From positions 7,078,972-7,142,971 of the forward strand of contig NC_045146.1 in the NCBI RefSeq assembly GCF_008831285.2: a stretch of DNA of 64,000 nt, in the 5' to 3' direction. The stretch comes from Nymphaea colorata. Taxonomy: Eukaryota > Streptophyta > Magnoliopsida > Nymphaeales > Nymphaeaceae. This document shows positions 34,100-46,376 of the stretch, in pieces. The position numbers and the translations under genes were made by a program. The notes under the pieces are model-generated. The model made no database searches, was not told the origin of the DNA, and saw only the letters and a list, made by a program, of their open reading frames with translations. The number at the start of each line of letters is the position of its first letter. The first letter of the stretch is position 1.

Positions 34100-34834
34100 A
34101 AGCCATTCAAATTCCTAAGTAGCTCTAAACCCCAGGGATATGGGGAAAAAGGGGGCTTGGGCCTCTCTTGCTTTCCAAAAAGACAGAAAAAAAAAACCCG
34201 CATATTTTTGTCACTTAGTAAGTTGGAACACACATTTAGTCTGCTAAAGATGACTATTATCTTGAAAAGAGTATGTTATCAACCTTGTTCAATGCTTCAT
34301 GTGGATTGACGACGTAAAAATTAAGGTGAAAAGGGCGGTGATTTTTTTTTTTTTAATGTTCCAAGTAATGGTCAAACTCGAAATTCGTTTATCTAAATTA
34401 ACTATTTTTGAACAGCCTTGGGGAAGATGCACGAACACGCCTATGCAAGGTTTGTAAACTAAGAAGGAAGTTGATCTAACAGGTGAATGAAAGTGGTGAC
34501 ATCCAGAACAAAAGCAAAGCGTGAGCTTGAAAACTACGACTTTCTGTTATGACCTGCATTGGCTCCTCCAATTAAAAATATCATGGTTTTGGAATTTCTT
34601 TTGAACATAACCAATCACATGAGCATTCTTCGACGCTATGGTTGCGTGGTTTACCAAGATGAATGTTCGTGACATGTCAAAAAATAAATTTCCATCCACT
34701 AAGTTTGCTTGAGGCTCTTGCTTGGGGCGAAAGGAAGCTGATACCTAAATATTTTGGAGCTGTATATTTTAATATAATGTGCATTCACTACACACACACA
34801 CACATTATATATGTATGCTGAACTATACTATGAC
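34100..34834. other. Intergenic stretch, no gene seen
   Basis: No recognisable coding sequence. A short (AC)n tract is present near 34791-34804. Confidence 0.5.
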
Positions 34835-35426
34835 ATTTATTTGTCAAATTGACAACTGATTTGAGCGGTCTGATTTTTTAGATCGAACGGCTCAAATGCT
34901 GTCTTATTTATTTTTTCTTTTCACTCTCTCTCTCCCCAACCTTGCCTGATTTTCTCAAGTCCCTCGTCCTCCCTTATTCAACTACCAGCACCGGCGGGCT
35001 GACCAAGCCTCGATTGGGATGGCGGAGGCCTGGCAGCCGCCTCCCTCTCCTTCCCAAAACTCCTTCCCCCTTTCATTTTAACAAAAGATGGGTTAATCCA
35101 CCCATTTCTCCCTCCCTCCCTCTTTCTCCTCTACCAAACCAGGGACTCCACCGACGGCTTGCCAGTCCCCGACGGAGGGCTGGTAGGCCAACTAGCGTCG
35201 AGGGATGCCGTTGGTGGTGTCCCTAGTTTGGAATAGGTGGGAGAGAAAAAAAAAAAGTGGGAGAGAAAAAAAATAAAAAAGGAGAGAGTCCACGGAAGGA
35301 GGGAAGCCAAATCGGTGAGAGACAAATTATTAAAAAAAAATTAAAAATAAATAAACAAGAGAGCATCTGAACCATCTGATCTAAAGAATGGACAGCTTAT
35401 ATCAGCTGCCAATTTGACAAATAAAT
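34835..35426. mobile_element. Long-TIR element, Mutator-like, with GC-rich interior
   Basis: The left arm (34835 to about 34920) begins ATTTATTTGTCAAATTG. The right arm (about 35335-35426) is its inverse over roughly 85 bases at about 75-80% by eye. Such long TIRs are typical of Mutator-like MITEs. I could not find a convincing 9-bp target duplication. The interior (34920-35225) is GC-rich, pyrimidine-biased, and has inverted words such as cctccgtcgggg and ccgacggagggc. It has no recognisable protein, but its composition unlike the TIRs suggests captured sequence. Confidence 0.55.
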
Positions 35427-35447
35427 ATTAAAGTCTTAATTCTGTTG

Positions 35448-35450
<3 letters not shown>

Positions 35451-35503
<53 letters not shown>
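35451..35503. repeat. (TA)n microsatellite
   Basis: About 26 TA units directly follow the long-TIR element after a short linker. Confidence 0.95.
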
Positions 35504-35505
<2 letters not shown>

Positions 35506-36436
35506 TTACTCAAGTTTAATAAAGTTCACGTAACTAGAACTCACTTGTTTAAAAGCTCGAGTTTTCAATTACACTCTAGCTTGAATCAAACTTAACCGAA
35601 TGAGTTTAAGTTGAACTCAAGTTGGTAGGGCCCTAGTTTTGGTGAAACCTAGCTTCGGTGAGCACTTCCATTTCGACCTCGTGAGTTGTTGACTCGGCGT
35701 AAGTTAAACTCTTGTAAGCGGGTCTCATAATACCATAAAATTAAGCTAAACTACTAACTGCATAGAAGTATTTATCTTTAATTATAATTGCTAGCCCGCC
35801 CTTTGCAAAACGCTCAAATATACAAGATAATTATAAGTCGAAACTTAGATGGAGACAACAGACAATTTACACGGAATTACGATACTAGCAGCCAGATAAG
35901 CTTGCAAACTTTCGGTAAAGGATGAGAAATTTACCGGAGAAAATTTAATAAGCTTAAATCGATATCAGCAGTTCACAATTTCGGCTCATATTTTGCCAGA
36001 AATAACTTCTTTTGCACAAATTCAAAGGAAACCCAGACATGATCTGAAGTCAGCCTTCTGCTCCACCGCGCCAGACCGCTCGAGTCAAACATTTCAAATG
36101 TGTAGAAAATTCTCAGAAACAAATTGTTGGTTTCACTCGAACTTCCAAACCCACGAGTAGAACCACAAACGGAACTGCCATAAAATGAACATGGAAAACT
36201 TCTCAAACTCTCTTGACACTACTGTACACGTTCAACATGGAAGACTAGTCAAACAAGGATACCGGCCAAAACGTAGCACCAGCGGAGAAATTTTCGCTGG
36301 AGGGATACTAATTCAATAATTTTAATGCTTTTAAAAGCACCTATATATGTAAACAATCAAATATATCAAAGCATTAATGTAAAAACAAACATGGTGTGGG
36401 CACCATAATGTGGCTCCAACACTGCAGCCCAGACGA
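35504..36436. other. Intergenic region and 3' UTR of the bZIP gene
   Basis: No gene was recognised. The part next to 36437 will be the bZIP 3' UTR, which on the minus strand continues through AT-rich sequence near 36300-36380. Confidence 0.5.
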
Positions 36437-39400
36437 TCATAAGTGTGGGGACGAGCTCTTAAAAGGAAGCATACATGAATAAGTGACATATTTGACGCTG
36501 TCCACAAGCACGACGACAAGAATCCGAGACAAAGACTTCGGCGACGATAACACATTGCTGCTGTCCCCCGTCTCTCTTGGATCCAACAGTACAGACACCA
36601 CCATGGATGAGGAAACCGCATTACTGTCTGCAAACGTGCCTTTTTTATTGCCGGCAGTATCCCTTGAGTAATCTGAAGTGGTATTATGGAGGGTTTTGCC
36701 CGGAAGAGGTATAGCTGTTGGGTAGAGGAATCTTCTGTTCCTTATCATGCCAGAACTGGTGAGGTTGGAACTTTGGTGAGTGGACGAATTTCCCGCTCTG
36801 GATGACCCGGACGGGATAATTGTGGTTTGGTCTTTGGTGGTTGTTGGAGAGACTTCGAAACGGAAAACCTCCGTGCACATGCCCGATCTTATAAATGGCC
36901 CTGACAGAAGCAACAAGTATTGTTAGAAACTTAGAATTAGAAATCAATCTTGCATGCGCTTTTCAGACCTTCACATGAACCGTCAGAAATAACGCTGTAA
37001 GAAGACAGAGACAAGATCACTACTTGCAACTTCCATACAAGAACCCATGAAACTACATGGAACAATTGGCAAGGACTTTAAGACCCTTGACCCTCAAGGC
37101 CATGTCTCAATTTCTTCCACATGCTCCACTCAACGCAGCAAGAAGTTTGACAGACTGCAAGCCCGCAAATGTCTCTAGCCTACTCTTCATATTATAGCAC
37201 CTAAGACATCCAAAATCCATAAAATATTCAAACAAGTCAGCATCTATGAAAACCTTTATCTTGATTCTTGATTCTTTGGTGCAAAATTTTAAGGCATGTA
37301 CCCAATAGGTTCATTTAAAGGTCAGATCTTCAGGATGTAGCTTCACCAGATGAGGTTTTTCCACAATCAATTCTCCAGCAGCCGCACTACCTCAGTGTCT
37401 TGACTTGTTTTGAACTTCATGTTTTATCTTTAAACTAAAGGTTTAGCACCAGAAAAAACCAAAGAACGTAAGGTCAGGTGAAGTTCAGATTTCAGACTTC
37501 ATCAGGTAACTGCATTGTGGCAAGGGAGAATCCAGTAGTCTGCACACTGTAGCATCTTCCGGATTTGACAGCTTCACGTTCGAACAATTTGACATGCTAT
37601 AGATGGTGGCATGTTGTATAATACTAATAACCAAGTAAGATCCAGCAACTAGGTAAAATGAACAAAAGAATTCTGTAGTTGGTTAGGTTTTTCAAAACAC
37701 GAACTAACAGCCAAAGATATGTTGCTTGTAGAAACATGCTTTTGATCATATCTCTGACATAGTAAAAAATGAAAATCTTTTCCATCTATGCATGAACTGT
37801 CTGTATGCCTGTGCACACATGCATGCCCAGAAGCAACTTTCTGAACAAGAAGCTCTAAGTGAAAGAGACGACAAAATTTATATAATAGAAATCTGTTCTT
37901 CTACCTGCAATTCCTTCACTGAACCACTTCTGTAGGGGTCCATCACATGCTGAAGAAGTACGGTGGCCCTCCACAAAATTATCCCGGGAACCAGAGGCCA
38001 GAGCTCTCTGACGTTCAGCAGGACCTCTATAAAAGTGAGAAACTCCCTCTATCTCCTTTCCCCTCAAAGGAACAGGCAATGTCGATTGGACATCTTTCAT
38101 GTTTGCCAATCCGGTCTTTTCGGTTTCCACATCAGCAGATCCAGCATTTTTTCCAAAAGCTTCATTGGGCCTAGTCTTTAAATACTCCATGGATCTCTCG
38201 CTGGCGACAACAGACTGAATTATCAAATGCCCATCAATCCGAACAAGCTTGTTATTCCTTGGTATATATAAGGACGCAACCAATGAGTCACTGGTATTTC
38301 CATGACGAACATGCGTCTCCGAGCCGTAAAAAGGCAGCGAACTGCAATTCACGTCAGGTCCCCATGGATCGAGCCTACCTTCACTTGCCCTCCAAATACC
38401 ATTGACATAACCAACATCTGCCTGGACTCTCTCTTTCAAGATACCTTCGAACTCCGATTCAACATAACCTGATCTACTTCGAATGTTATCGCTGTTTCCT
38501 CCGTACATGAAGTTGAAAACAGAGTAAAGGTTCCCGAAATACATCAAGAAGATCAAGAAGCATATGAAGGTCACGCTTGCAACCTTCTTAGTAGCTTTTC
38601 CAGACTTCTTTGGACCTTCGTTAGAGTTCGCCTTAGGAGACGGCTTCTTCACCTTAGGCGCCGATGCCGGCTGCTGCGTCTTCAGCTTAGGAATAGGAAC
38701 AAGCGGAACTTGCGATCCAGGAGCGAAAGCAATTCCATTTTGAGGATTCAAAGCATAAGGATAGGGAACCCAGGGGAAGCCCATGGGGGTCATTTGAGGT
38801 AGTGGGTAAGCGTTCGGTTGCGAGCATGAAGATACCAGTTGTTGGCGTAGGCTAGCATTTTCAGCCGCAATACAAGCAATCCTATTGTTTAGTTCTGCGA
38901 TTGTAGAACTCATAGACCTGACCTTGCTTTCTAGCTCCTCCACATACTGCTTCTTCCGTTGACGCGACAGTTGAGCGCTCTCTCTGTTGCGCACGAGCCT
39001 CGCCGTCCTCTTGTCCTCCTCCTCCTTAACCGGTCGGACGACATCAGAACAATCCGCTCCCTCGCAGCAATCTGGCCTCTGTAATTTGACTCCAGAGCAC
39101 CAAGTCAGACAATCGCGTTCCTCCCTCTTTCTTTTCATAACACTCCTATCAGCCTCCCTCTCCAGCGGAGAACCAGACTCCGCTGAGTCGATGAAGCTTC
39201 GATTGCCTTCATCATGGGATATTTCCTGTGAACAACACGAATTATTGCCTGTTTTGAAGGCCTCGTTCTGCAACCCATCACAAAAATCCGCAGAGATGCT
39301 TCCAGCACTGGAACAGCCTGATTCCGGCGACAGCGAGAAGTTCTCCGACTTAAAAACCACGGCTTCCGATAATCCACCAAGATCCGAAGCCGGAGGACGA

Positions 39401-39708
39401 CACTCCGCCACAGAAACACCAGATCGCGATCCATCATACGCGCCGGCATCCGCCCCCTCGCCCGAAACAGGGGGATTAGAGTCCGAGCGCTCGGAATCAC
39501 CGGAATTCAGCCATGACGAAGGGAAACCGTTCGCCAACAACTCTAGATCAGCGTCGGGAGGCAAAATCAGGTCGTCCAAATCGAAATCGAAGCCGTCGCC
39601 TTCGAACCCTAGCTCCTGCACCAGAGACTCCGGGAATTCGAGATCGAGAGGGATATCAGACAGGAAGTCATGATCGGGAGGTGGAAACTGCAGAGGCTCG
39701 GACGCCAT
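36437..39708 (-). CDS. ER-membrane-anchored bZIP transcription factor (bZIP17/28/49 group)
   Basis: There are two exons: 39708-37905 (601 codons plus one base) and 36900-36437, joined by a phase-1 intron of 1004 bp with a donor GT at 37904 and an acceptor AG at 36901. Together they give 755 aa. The acidic N-terminus is a likely activation region. The bZIP spans about 230-292, with basic region NRESAQLSR (N241-x7-R249) followed by leucine-zipper heptads. A membrane segment lies at about 376-398 (VTFICFLIFLMYFG). The remainder is lumenal, with many NxS/T sites, GMCTEVFRFEV, and a near-terminal KYVTYSC. In this family, ER stress sends the protein to the Golgi, where S1P and S2P release the N-terminal part to the nucleus to induce chaperone genes. 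The usual S1P site RRIL appears here as RRFL (656-659). The gene lies between SEC15 and transposon relics, with no operon-like partner. Confidence 0.92.
36901..37904 (-). other. Intron of the bZIP gene
   Basis: The borders are gtagaag at the donor and tctgtcag at the acceptor. Splicing joins EGIA to GPFIRSGMC, which reads continuously in the family pattern. No gene or transposon was recognised inside. Confidence 0.85.
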
Positions 39709-40100
39709 GACAAGAGGAACTTAGGGTTTCCTTCCGACCCTACCGCTAAATTTCCGATCGGCTTCTGGTCATAACGGCCTTTTCGTCTTCGTGGCGTTCT
39801 CCTTCGTCGTTTCTTCTTCCTCAAGTCCTCTTCGTCACCGGATGCCGTCAACGCGGGCACGGGTGGCTCTAGAATGTAGATTCGCAGGGGTTGCAAATGG
39901 ACCTGATCACTGACTAAGCCCGAAACCAAATCCGGTATTTGTTACCGGACAGTAAGTGCAAATGGATCGGCTTGAACAATGAAATTTCTCTCTTATTATT
40001 TCAACATAATAACTTTAGTATTGAAGATATACACAGAAAATGATATGATTTTGTTACTAATATGTAAGGTGAATGAAATGGATTGCAACATTTAATTATG
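39709..40100 (-). promoter_or_regulatory. bZIP 5' UTR/promoter region with a possible overlapping upstream ORF
   Basis: An ATG at 39929 opens a 106-codon frame ending at 39609, in a different frame from and overlapping the bZIP start. If transcription begins above 39929, this upstream ORF would reduce initiation at the bZIP ATG. The transcription start is unknown. No clear TATA box was identified. Confidence 0.35.
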
Positions 40101-40129
40101 AATGAATATCCTTAAGATATTATGTTTAT

Positions 40130-41090
40130 TGTTTTGCTCATAAATTACAACTTGCATTTGTTGCAGCTTCAAAAGAAGTTATTTATGTCCATAACATTTT
40201 AAGCAGTTAATATATATAATTAATATTTTTAATTTAAGTAATAAATGTAATAATGAATTGTATGTCAAACAATTGAAATTGCATCTATAATTGCTTTAGA
40301 TGAACTTGAAACATGTATATGACTTAATCAAATTGGAAGAGTACAACGGCTTAGATATACTTGATGGGGATCTTATTTTTCTTTTGTCTGCAGTTTTATA
40401 AATATATTTGATGCAACTTGTGTAGTTTTAGAAAACTTAAAAAACAATAGATCGACATATTAAATATGCAGTGAAAATAATTCAACATACAAATTCATTG
40501 CATCATTTGAATTTGTATTTATTTTGCACTTGGTAAGAGAAATTTTAGAACAGAGTGATACTCTTTGTCAAACATTACAAAGGCAGAGATAAGACATTTT
40601 AAGTGCAATAGCTATTATTTACAATACAATAAAGTTCTTATAAAAATTTAAAGAAACTGGTTGGAATGAAGTTGTAAATACTATGAAAATATTTGGTAGG
40701 ACACATGATATCCTTATTCTAGATATGAACACTAAATATTTTGTCAAAGGATCATGTTCTCGTCGTGAACGTAATTTCACTATAATGAGACAACATTATC
40801 ATGGAGATATTTTTATTGCTGTCATTGATCCTCAACTAGTAGAGTTAAACAACATATTTAATGAGAATTCTATGAAAATACTTTGTTTGATGTTGACATT
40901 TAACCCTAGAGATGTGTATAAGTTGCTTAATGAAGAAGATGCACTCTTGCAGGCCAAATTTCGTATCAAAATAAATTCTTTAGCCCCACTTTTGTATCTA
41001 TTTGAAATTCATGTAGAAAGTATCACAATGATAGTTTTTTCTGCAGAATTCTTGTTTTCGAGTTACTGCATCAACTTGGTTGATGCATAG
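40130..41090 (+). pseudogene. hAT transposase relic (ZMYM1/TTF-type, DUF4371 family)
   Basis: Fragments in several plus-strand frames follow the order of the plant TTF-type zinc finger/hAT-dimerisation proteins. QLAFVAASKEV lies near 40150, and a segment SFEFVFILHLVREILEQSD is near 40500-40560. The longest stretch is 40683-41090, with HDILILDMN, HYHGDIFIAVIDPQLVELNN and ENSMKILCLMLTFNPRD. Stops and frameshifts are frequent, and neither the N-terminal zinc finger nor the C-terminal dimerisation domain is seen. It is a decayed domesticated-type or transposon-borne transposase. Confidence 0.65.
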
Positions 41091-42893
41091 CTCTTTTATC
41101 TATGAGTCTTTTCTTATGTTTTAAGTTTTTATAGATTCTTTGATAAGTAGAGATCTTATAGACTAAATTTCATGTTGATTCATGTAGGTTTGATATATCT
41201 TTCTTATTGGCAAAGTTCATGATTTAAATTCTTTTTTTGCTTTATGTTTTCTACAGAGAACTATTCAATAGTTTAATTTTTCAAGTCCATGTCTTTTGAT
41301 CTATAAAGCTTTTTTGAAAATTTTAATTGTGATTGAAAGCTTGACATACAGGGAGTGAGTATACCAAGTTTCGTGATCATTAAACATCATTAAATTTCAG
41401 AGTTTGTTTGTAAGTTGTTGTTTCTATTGCAACTTTGCATAAGAATAACTTTTTTCATTCTTAATCTTTTTTGGATCTGTAAAGGCTTTTTGACTCTCTG
41501 TTATGTAGAGAATTTACAAACCAAATTTCAGTCAATTCAAGTTGTTTTGATATATTTTGAATCACGTAAAAGTTATAGTAGTAAAACTATTTTCTATAGA
41601 AAATTGGTTTTCTGCACTGATTTTTTTATTCAGTATCTAGGAAAAGTAGATTTTTCAAATTTATCACTTGGAATTGATTATTAGATACCTAAATATTCTT
41701 TACCAAAAAATTCATGAATATTGGAGATCATTTGTCTATTTTTTGGAACCAATCAAATTTGTGGCTGAAAATAAGTTGCAACCTTTCTAGGACAACCAAA
41801 TTTATGTTTTACACATAAGGATTTTCCATCCAATTTTTCGATTTTCAATCAATTATTTCTATTTTTCTTCATGCTAATGCTAAAACCCCAAACTAACATG
41901 GTTAATCTTATGAATCCACATTTTAGGGTTTTAGAATGTATTTGTTTGATCAATTGCATTTATGCATTGTTAAATGTGCATTATTTCAAAAACATTGCAT
42001 GTGGATTTTATTAAATGAATTTAGGGTTTTGTCTCAGTTCGTTTTGTCTATTTTGTTTGAAATTTTCATTCCGCACTGTTCATTATGTTTAATATCTACA
42101 ATGTTTGCATTTTCTACAGTCAGTTTTGTTTGCTTTTTCTGCTATTTGATAATTAGAACACCTTTGTTTTTTGAATTTGTTGGTTGTGCATATTGTTTCT
42201 AGAAACATGATACAAATCTTATTAACATGGGAAACCTATTTTGATATGTACTAGAAAAAACTCAAGCCAAAAAGTTATACCATTATCATGAACATGTTAT
42301 ATGAACACCCTTATAAAATTCATAACAAAAACCTATTATATTCAAATCAATACATTCAATAGCAAGATCAACAATACATGAAACACTCATATATCAAATT
42401 CAACTCCTTTGGGTAGATTCATAAAACAAAAATATCATTACTGTTAACTCAGCCAACCGAATCAAATGAAACCACAATACACCAAAATACAAATAATTTA
42501 AAATGTTCATCTGTTGGGGGCTATATGTTGGAGTACATCGACACAAAAATAGATAGAAAAGTTTAGCAAGGGTGGACCTACTATAAACACAAATATAACT
42601 ATGACAACTTGCTAGCGACCAATCTTCTACCCTTGTATGTGCCTCTAGACTTCTCTCTAAGAACCACATAATACTTGGCATAAGATATCACCGTTTGGTT
42701 CTTGGGTTTTAGAAATTGAAATGGCAAACAAATATTAGATTACCAACATGAAATATTAAAATAATCAAGTATAACTAAAACAATGCAATATAATATAATG
42801 ATCATATTAGACAATGAGTTTCCTATTTGAAACATAACCATTCCACTTTGTTGAAGTAATTTGCTCACAAAGTTCATTGTTGCTACCATCTAC
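41091..42893. other. AT-rich stretch without a recognised gene
   Basis: Open frames at 41415, 41936 and 42400 have low-complexity, hydrophobic translations typical of AT-rich chance ORFs. No transposon ends were recognised. Confidence 0.5.
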
Positions 42894-43640
42894 TTATGTT
42901 TGTTCAGTATGTTCATTATCATTTATATTTTCACTTACTTCATTATCATTCATATCATCAAAATAAAAAATTTTAGTGCTTGAATTTTGGTAGATTTTAA
43001 AATGATGAAGAACACATGCTACTTGTACAATTTGAACTTTAGTAGATATTGTACATGAAACATGATTATTCAAAATTGAAAACCTTGCCTTAAGTAAATT
43101 AAACACTTTCTCCACGGTAATGTGCAAAGATGAGTGTCTATATTTTTCTTTTGTTTCAATTTGCATAGATTCAAAAATATTAAACTCTAACAGGTAGTAC
43201 CAATATCTTTTATATGGAATCAATAATCCCACAATGTTTGGGTATCTAGTATCGGCAAGATAATATTTGCTTATTTCATAATCAACAATATGTGCCTTGT
43301 TAGTCAGACAATTTTATTGATCATAGTAAATCCAAACTATTTCAGTTTCTTACCGCATAGAACTTCCAATGAATGAATATTATTTTCTAACGCACTGTAT
43401 AATGATCTTGCATCAGTTGCACTTCCCTTTCAACCAGCTAGTATGTAGTGAAACCGCATAACAAATTCCACTATTGCTAAAACATTATAAGATAAGAACC
43501 ATATTCTCTTTCGCTAGTGATGTTGCGATCCCTTCAGATGTATGCTGGAATGGGTCTATCATCAATTGCTCTCAAACAATTTTATTGATACGAAATATGT
43601 GTTAGTAATATAATGTTTTACCACAAATAAAAAGTTCGAC
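42894..43640 (-). pseudogene. PIF/Harbinger transposase relic (HARBI1-like, DDE_Tnp_4)
   Basis: Minus-strand pieces in different frames keep the order of the family. AIDDRPIPAYI is near 43560, and GWKGSATDARSLYSAL at about 43385-43435. KYYLADTRYPN is near 43240-43275, and the clearest segment, VEKVFNLLKARFSILNN with VQVACVLHHFKIYQN, lies at 42990-43120. In intact members the D-D-E residues lie in these blocks. Here the blocks are separated by stops. No TIRs were found around it. Confidence 0.7.
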
Positions 43641-43882
43641 CATGAGCATTTATTGAATTATAGTTGGTTACCTTAAAGTATGGAAATAAATGCAGATCTC
43701 TTCTAACTCGGAATGGCATATTGACATCTCTAAGTCCCTTGTATTCATGTGCAATATAGAGAATTGCTTTCAAAACTAAGTTAAAGTACTTACTAATTGT
43801 TTGTTATTAGTGCTGAAAGTCATGTTGGGTATGCCAATTTCATTGATCATGTACAAAAGTAACAAAAAGACATTGCTACTTT

Positions 43883-43945
43883 TTCTTCGATTGTGATTTA
43901 TTGTGCATTATACTTTTTCTTCAATTGTGATTTATTGTGCATTAC
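43883..43945. repeat. Short tandem duplication
   Basis: The word ttcttc(g/a)attgtgatttat followed by tgtgcatta occurs twice in about 63 bases. Confidence 0.85.
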
Positions 43946-44002
43946 ATAACAACCCTCCACTTTTGAATATATTGCATAATAATGTATATGTTTATCAACC
44001 CA

Positions 44003-45944
44003 CACTACAAGAATCATAGCATATAACAACACAAATGCAACCTTCATTGTTAGTAGTATGGGCTTTCTCAAACACATTATTACAATGCGTTACTAACTTC
44101 ACTATTATTCAACACAAAATAGTCATGCATAAGTTTAAGCATGGAAAACCCCCCTTTAGCAACAAAGGTAAACTTTGCATTGGAAAATTACTTGGTACAC
44201 CGCTATCTCCAACTTGGGTGGCAGCTTGCATTAGAAATTGCTGTTTGCAAAAAGCTTTTATAAACATACCTTTCTTGTGCATTAGGAAAAGTGTTAGAAC
44301 CCTAACAAATCTACACATATGTTAGGAAGGACACCTACTTTCCCAACACATTTTCTTCCTGCATTAGGGAAACCTACCTGCCAAAATTCTCTATCTTCCA
44401 TGGATTTCATTTTATCCTTCCTCCTTGCTCTCATGGAGCGATTGTTTTTCCTCACGCCGGTCCATCGTTTCCTCACACTTGTCGCCGCTGAATTTTCTGC
44501 TTGATCGCTGAAGGAAGCTCGAAAGTAGAGCAATAGGCTTTTGAGAAGGCAACAGAGTTAGCTCGAGCTCTATGATTTCGCTAGTTCTTGGTGAGAATCT
44601 CCATTAAACCTTTTTCCCTCTTTGCTTGCCTCTGCTTTCGTGTCTGTTTTCCACTTCACAATTCAAAAGGAAACAGCGACCACACATATTTGAATTAGCA
44701 GGATGCTTGTGTTGCTCAATTAGTTATGATCCCTTTTGCTTCTAACACACTTATGAGAATCTTTCATCTCTATTTTCTTAAGAATCTTTCATCTGCTAAT
44801 TTTCTGCAAAGAGAGAGTGCAATGATTTATAATACAACAGAAGCATCTGTCCTAAAAATTTGGATCGAACCTGGATAACATAGAATTTCAAAGTGGACTA
44901 TGACAACACACGATGTTGTTCAAAAAGTGAACCTCTCTACCTTGGTATGCTTTATAATCGTCTTCTTGATTGTTGCATGCCTTTGTTCATCCTTTTTGTG
45001 TACTTCCAAACTTTTTACTTTAATGACGGAAGCCAGATTCACGAGTAAACAAGATGCAACAGGTCCAAGGTCTAGGATAATGCATTTAATGACTTCACTC
45101 TGCTTGTATCTGTCCCAAATATTAGGATATATTGTGTTCAATGAATCTACCTTAGTATTTAAGTTGATGCATGAAGCAGTATGTTATTGTTCTCATTGCC
45201 AAACGATCCTGTGGGAATGCCACAATTCTACAAGCCCTTAGTCCGATCAGCTAAGCTAAACTCCTTTAAGGGTCTGTACCATTTATAGTCACAAAATTTC
45301 ATTGTATGAATCTTATATTGGTAAAATTGGTCAAAATGTCTGCCTGAATTTTGGTTATAAAGTCCAAAGCCAAATGGGTTCTTATATATCATATATTTTT
45401 TACTGGAGAAGTTAATGTTGTATGCTGCATGCCTTTGTGTTGTTTTTGTAGAAAGACAAGGTGTTTATAGTTCAACTGCCACAAAGGGCAATGGCGGGCA
45501 TATATGGACGAGCCACTAGGTAAGAGCGGCTGCCAATAATTGGCAATTGAAATGTGCGTTTGTTGGCTACAGTAAGGTTGCCAATGGCATCGGTTAGACA
45601 TAAGATCCTCAATTGACATCTTCATTTTCTTTTCTGTTTTGTCACCCTCTAAAAAGGTTTGATATAAGATTAAAGGAGGAAGGGTCCGATTTTAAATCTA
45701 TGAATGAATATCAGATCTTGATGATCTCAAATCATAGTAGATCAACAGTAAACAAATGTGCCGCTGTGGCTGCCTTTTCCAGTTACCTAGTTGTTATAGA
45801 AATTGATTCCGTTGTGCAATTAAACAGTATGTATAGACCAAAAGAACATACATCACAGTCGGTCAGGTCGCCTGCCAAATATGGTGTTATGGTCCCAACA
45901 AACCAATTCAGAAGCACGATAACAGACATTCTCGTATATGTTGC
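44003..45944. other. Region beginning with a CACTA-like end; no gene recognised
   Basis: At 44003 the sequence CACTACAAGAATC resembles the terminal repeat of CACTA transposons, followed by ttagcaacaaagg and aaagcttttataa words reminiscent of subterminal repeats. The opposite end was not found. From 44340 to 45944 no ORF with a recognisable domain was seen. Confidence 0.35.
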
Positions 45945-46376
45945 TAGGGATATCAATGGTTCACATTCAAATTCGATAATACTCATTACGACACATACGT
46001 TCACATATTTGGATTCTAATACGAACGAAGAATAATTTATATCATATATCCGAATCCAAATCCTAATTTACATTCCAAGACAGATCTGAATCCAATTTTT
46101 AATCTGAATCCAAGCCTCATTATGATATATTAACATGCAACTTTCAAAGGGACAATAGACATAAAATATTTATTTCAAACTGAATCACACATAAATTCAA
46201 ATCCTGTCCAGTCAGATATTAACTTAAATCCGAATTTGAATTAGATTAAAATTTTTAAATATGAATTTGATCTATTTTTTTAATTTGATATCAATATCTT
46301 TATTTTTTTAATATCCTATTATGTAGGAAAAAGCTGGCCGGCTATTGACTCCAAATCAGATCTATTGACATCCTTA
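45945..46376. mobile_element. hAT-like MITE, copy 2
   Basis: The left end is TAGGGATATCAATGG and the right end the inverse of TAAGGATGTCAATAG. Interior words (aatccgaatttgaatt, gaatccaat) match the style of copy 1 at 25458-25861, and length is similar (432 against 404 bp). The flanking octamers (tatgttgc and gtagtgat) do not match, so the duplication has decayed or the borders are off by a few bases. Confidence 0.5.

Noticed and set aside
38987-39710. 228-codon plus-strand ORF
   Set aside because: It is the antisense shadow of the GC-rich first bZIP exon, with Ser/Pro-rich composition and no domain.
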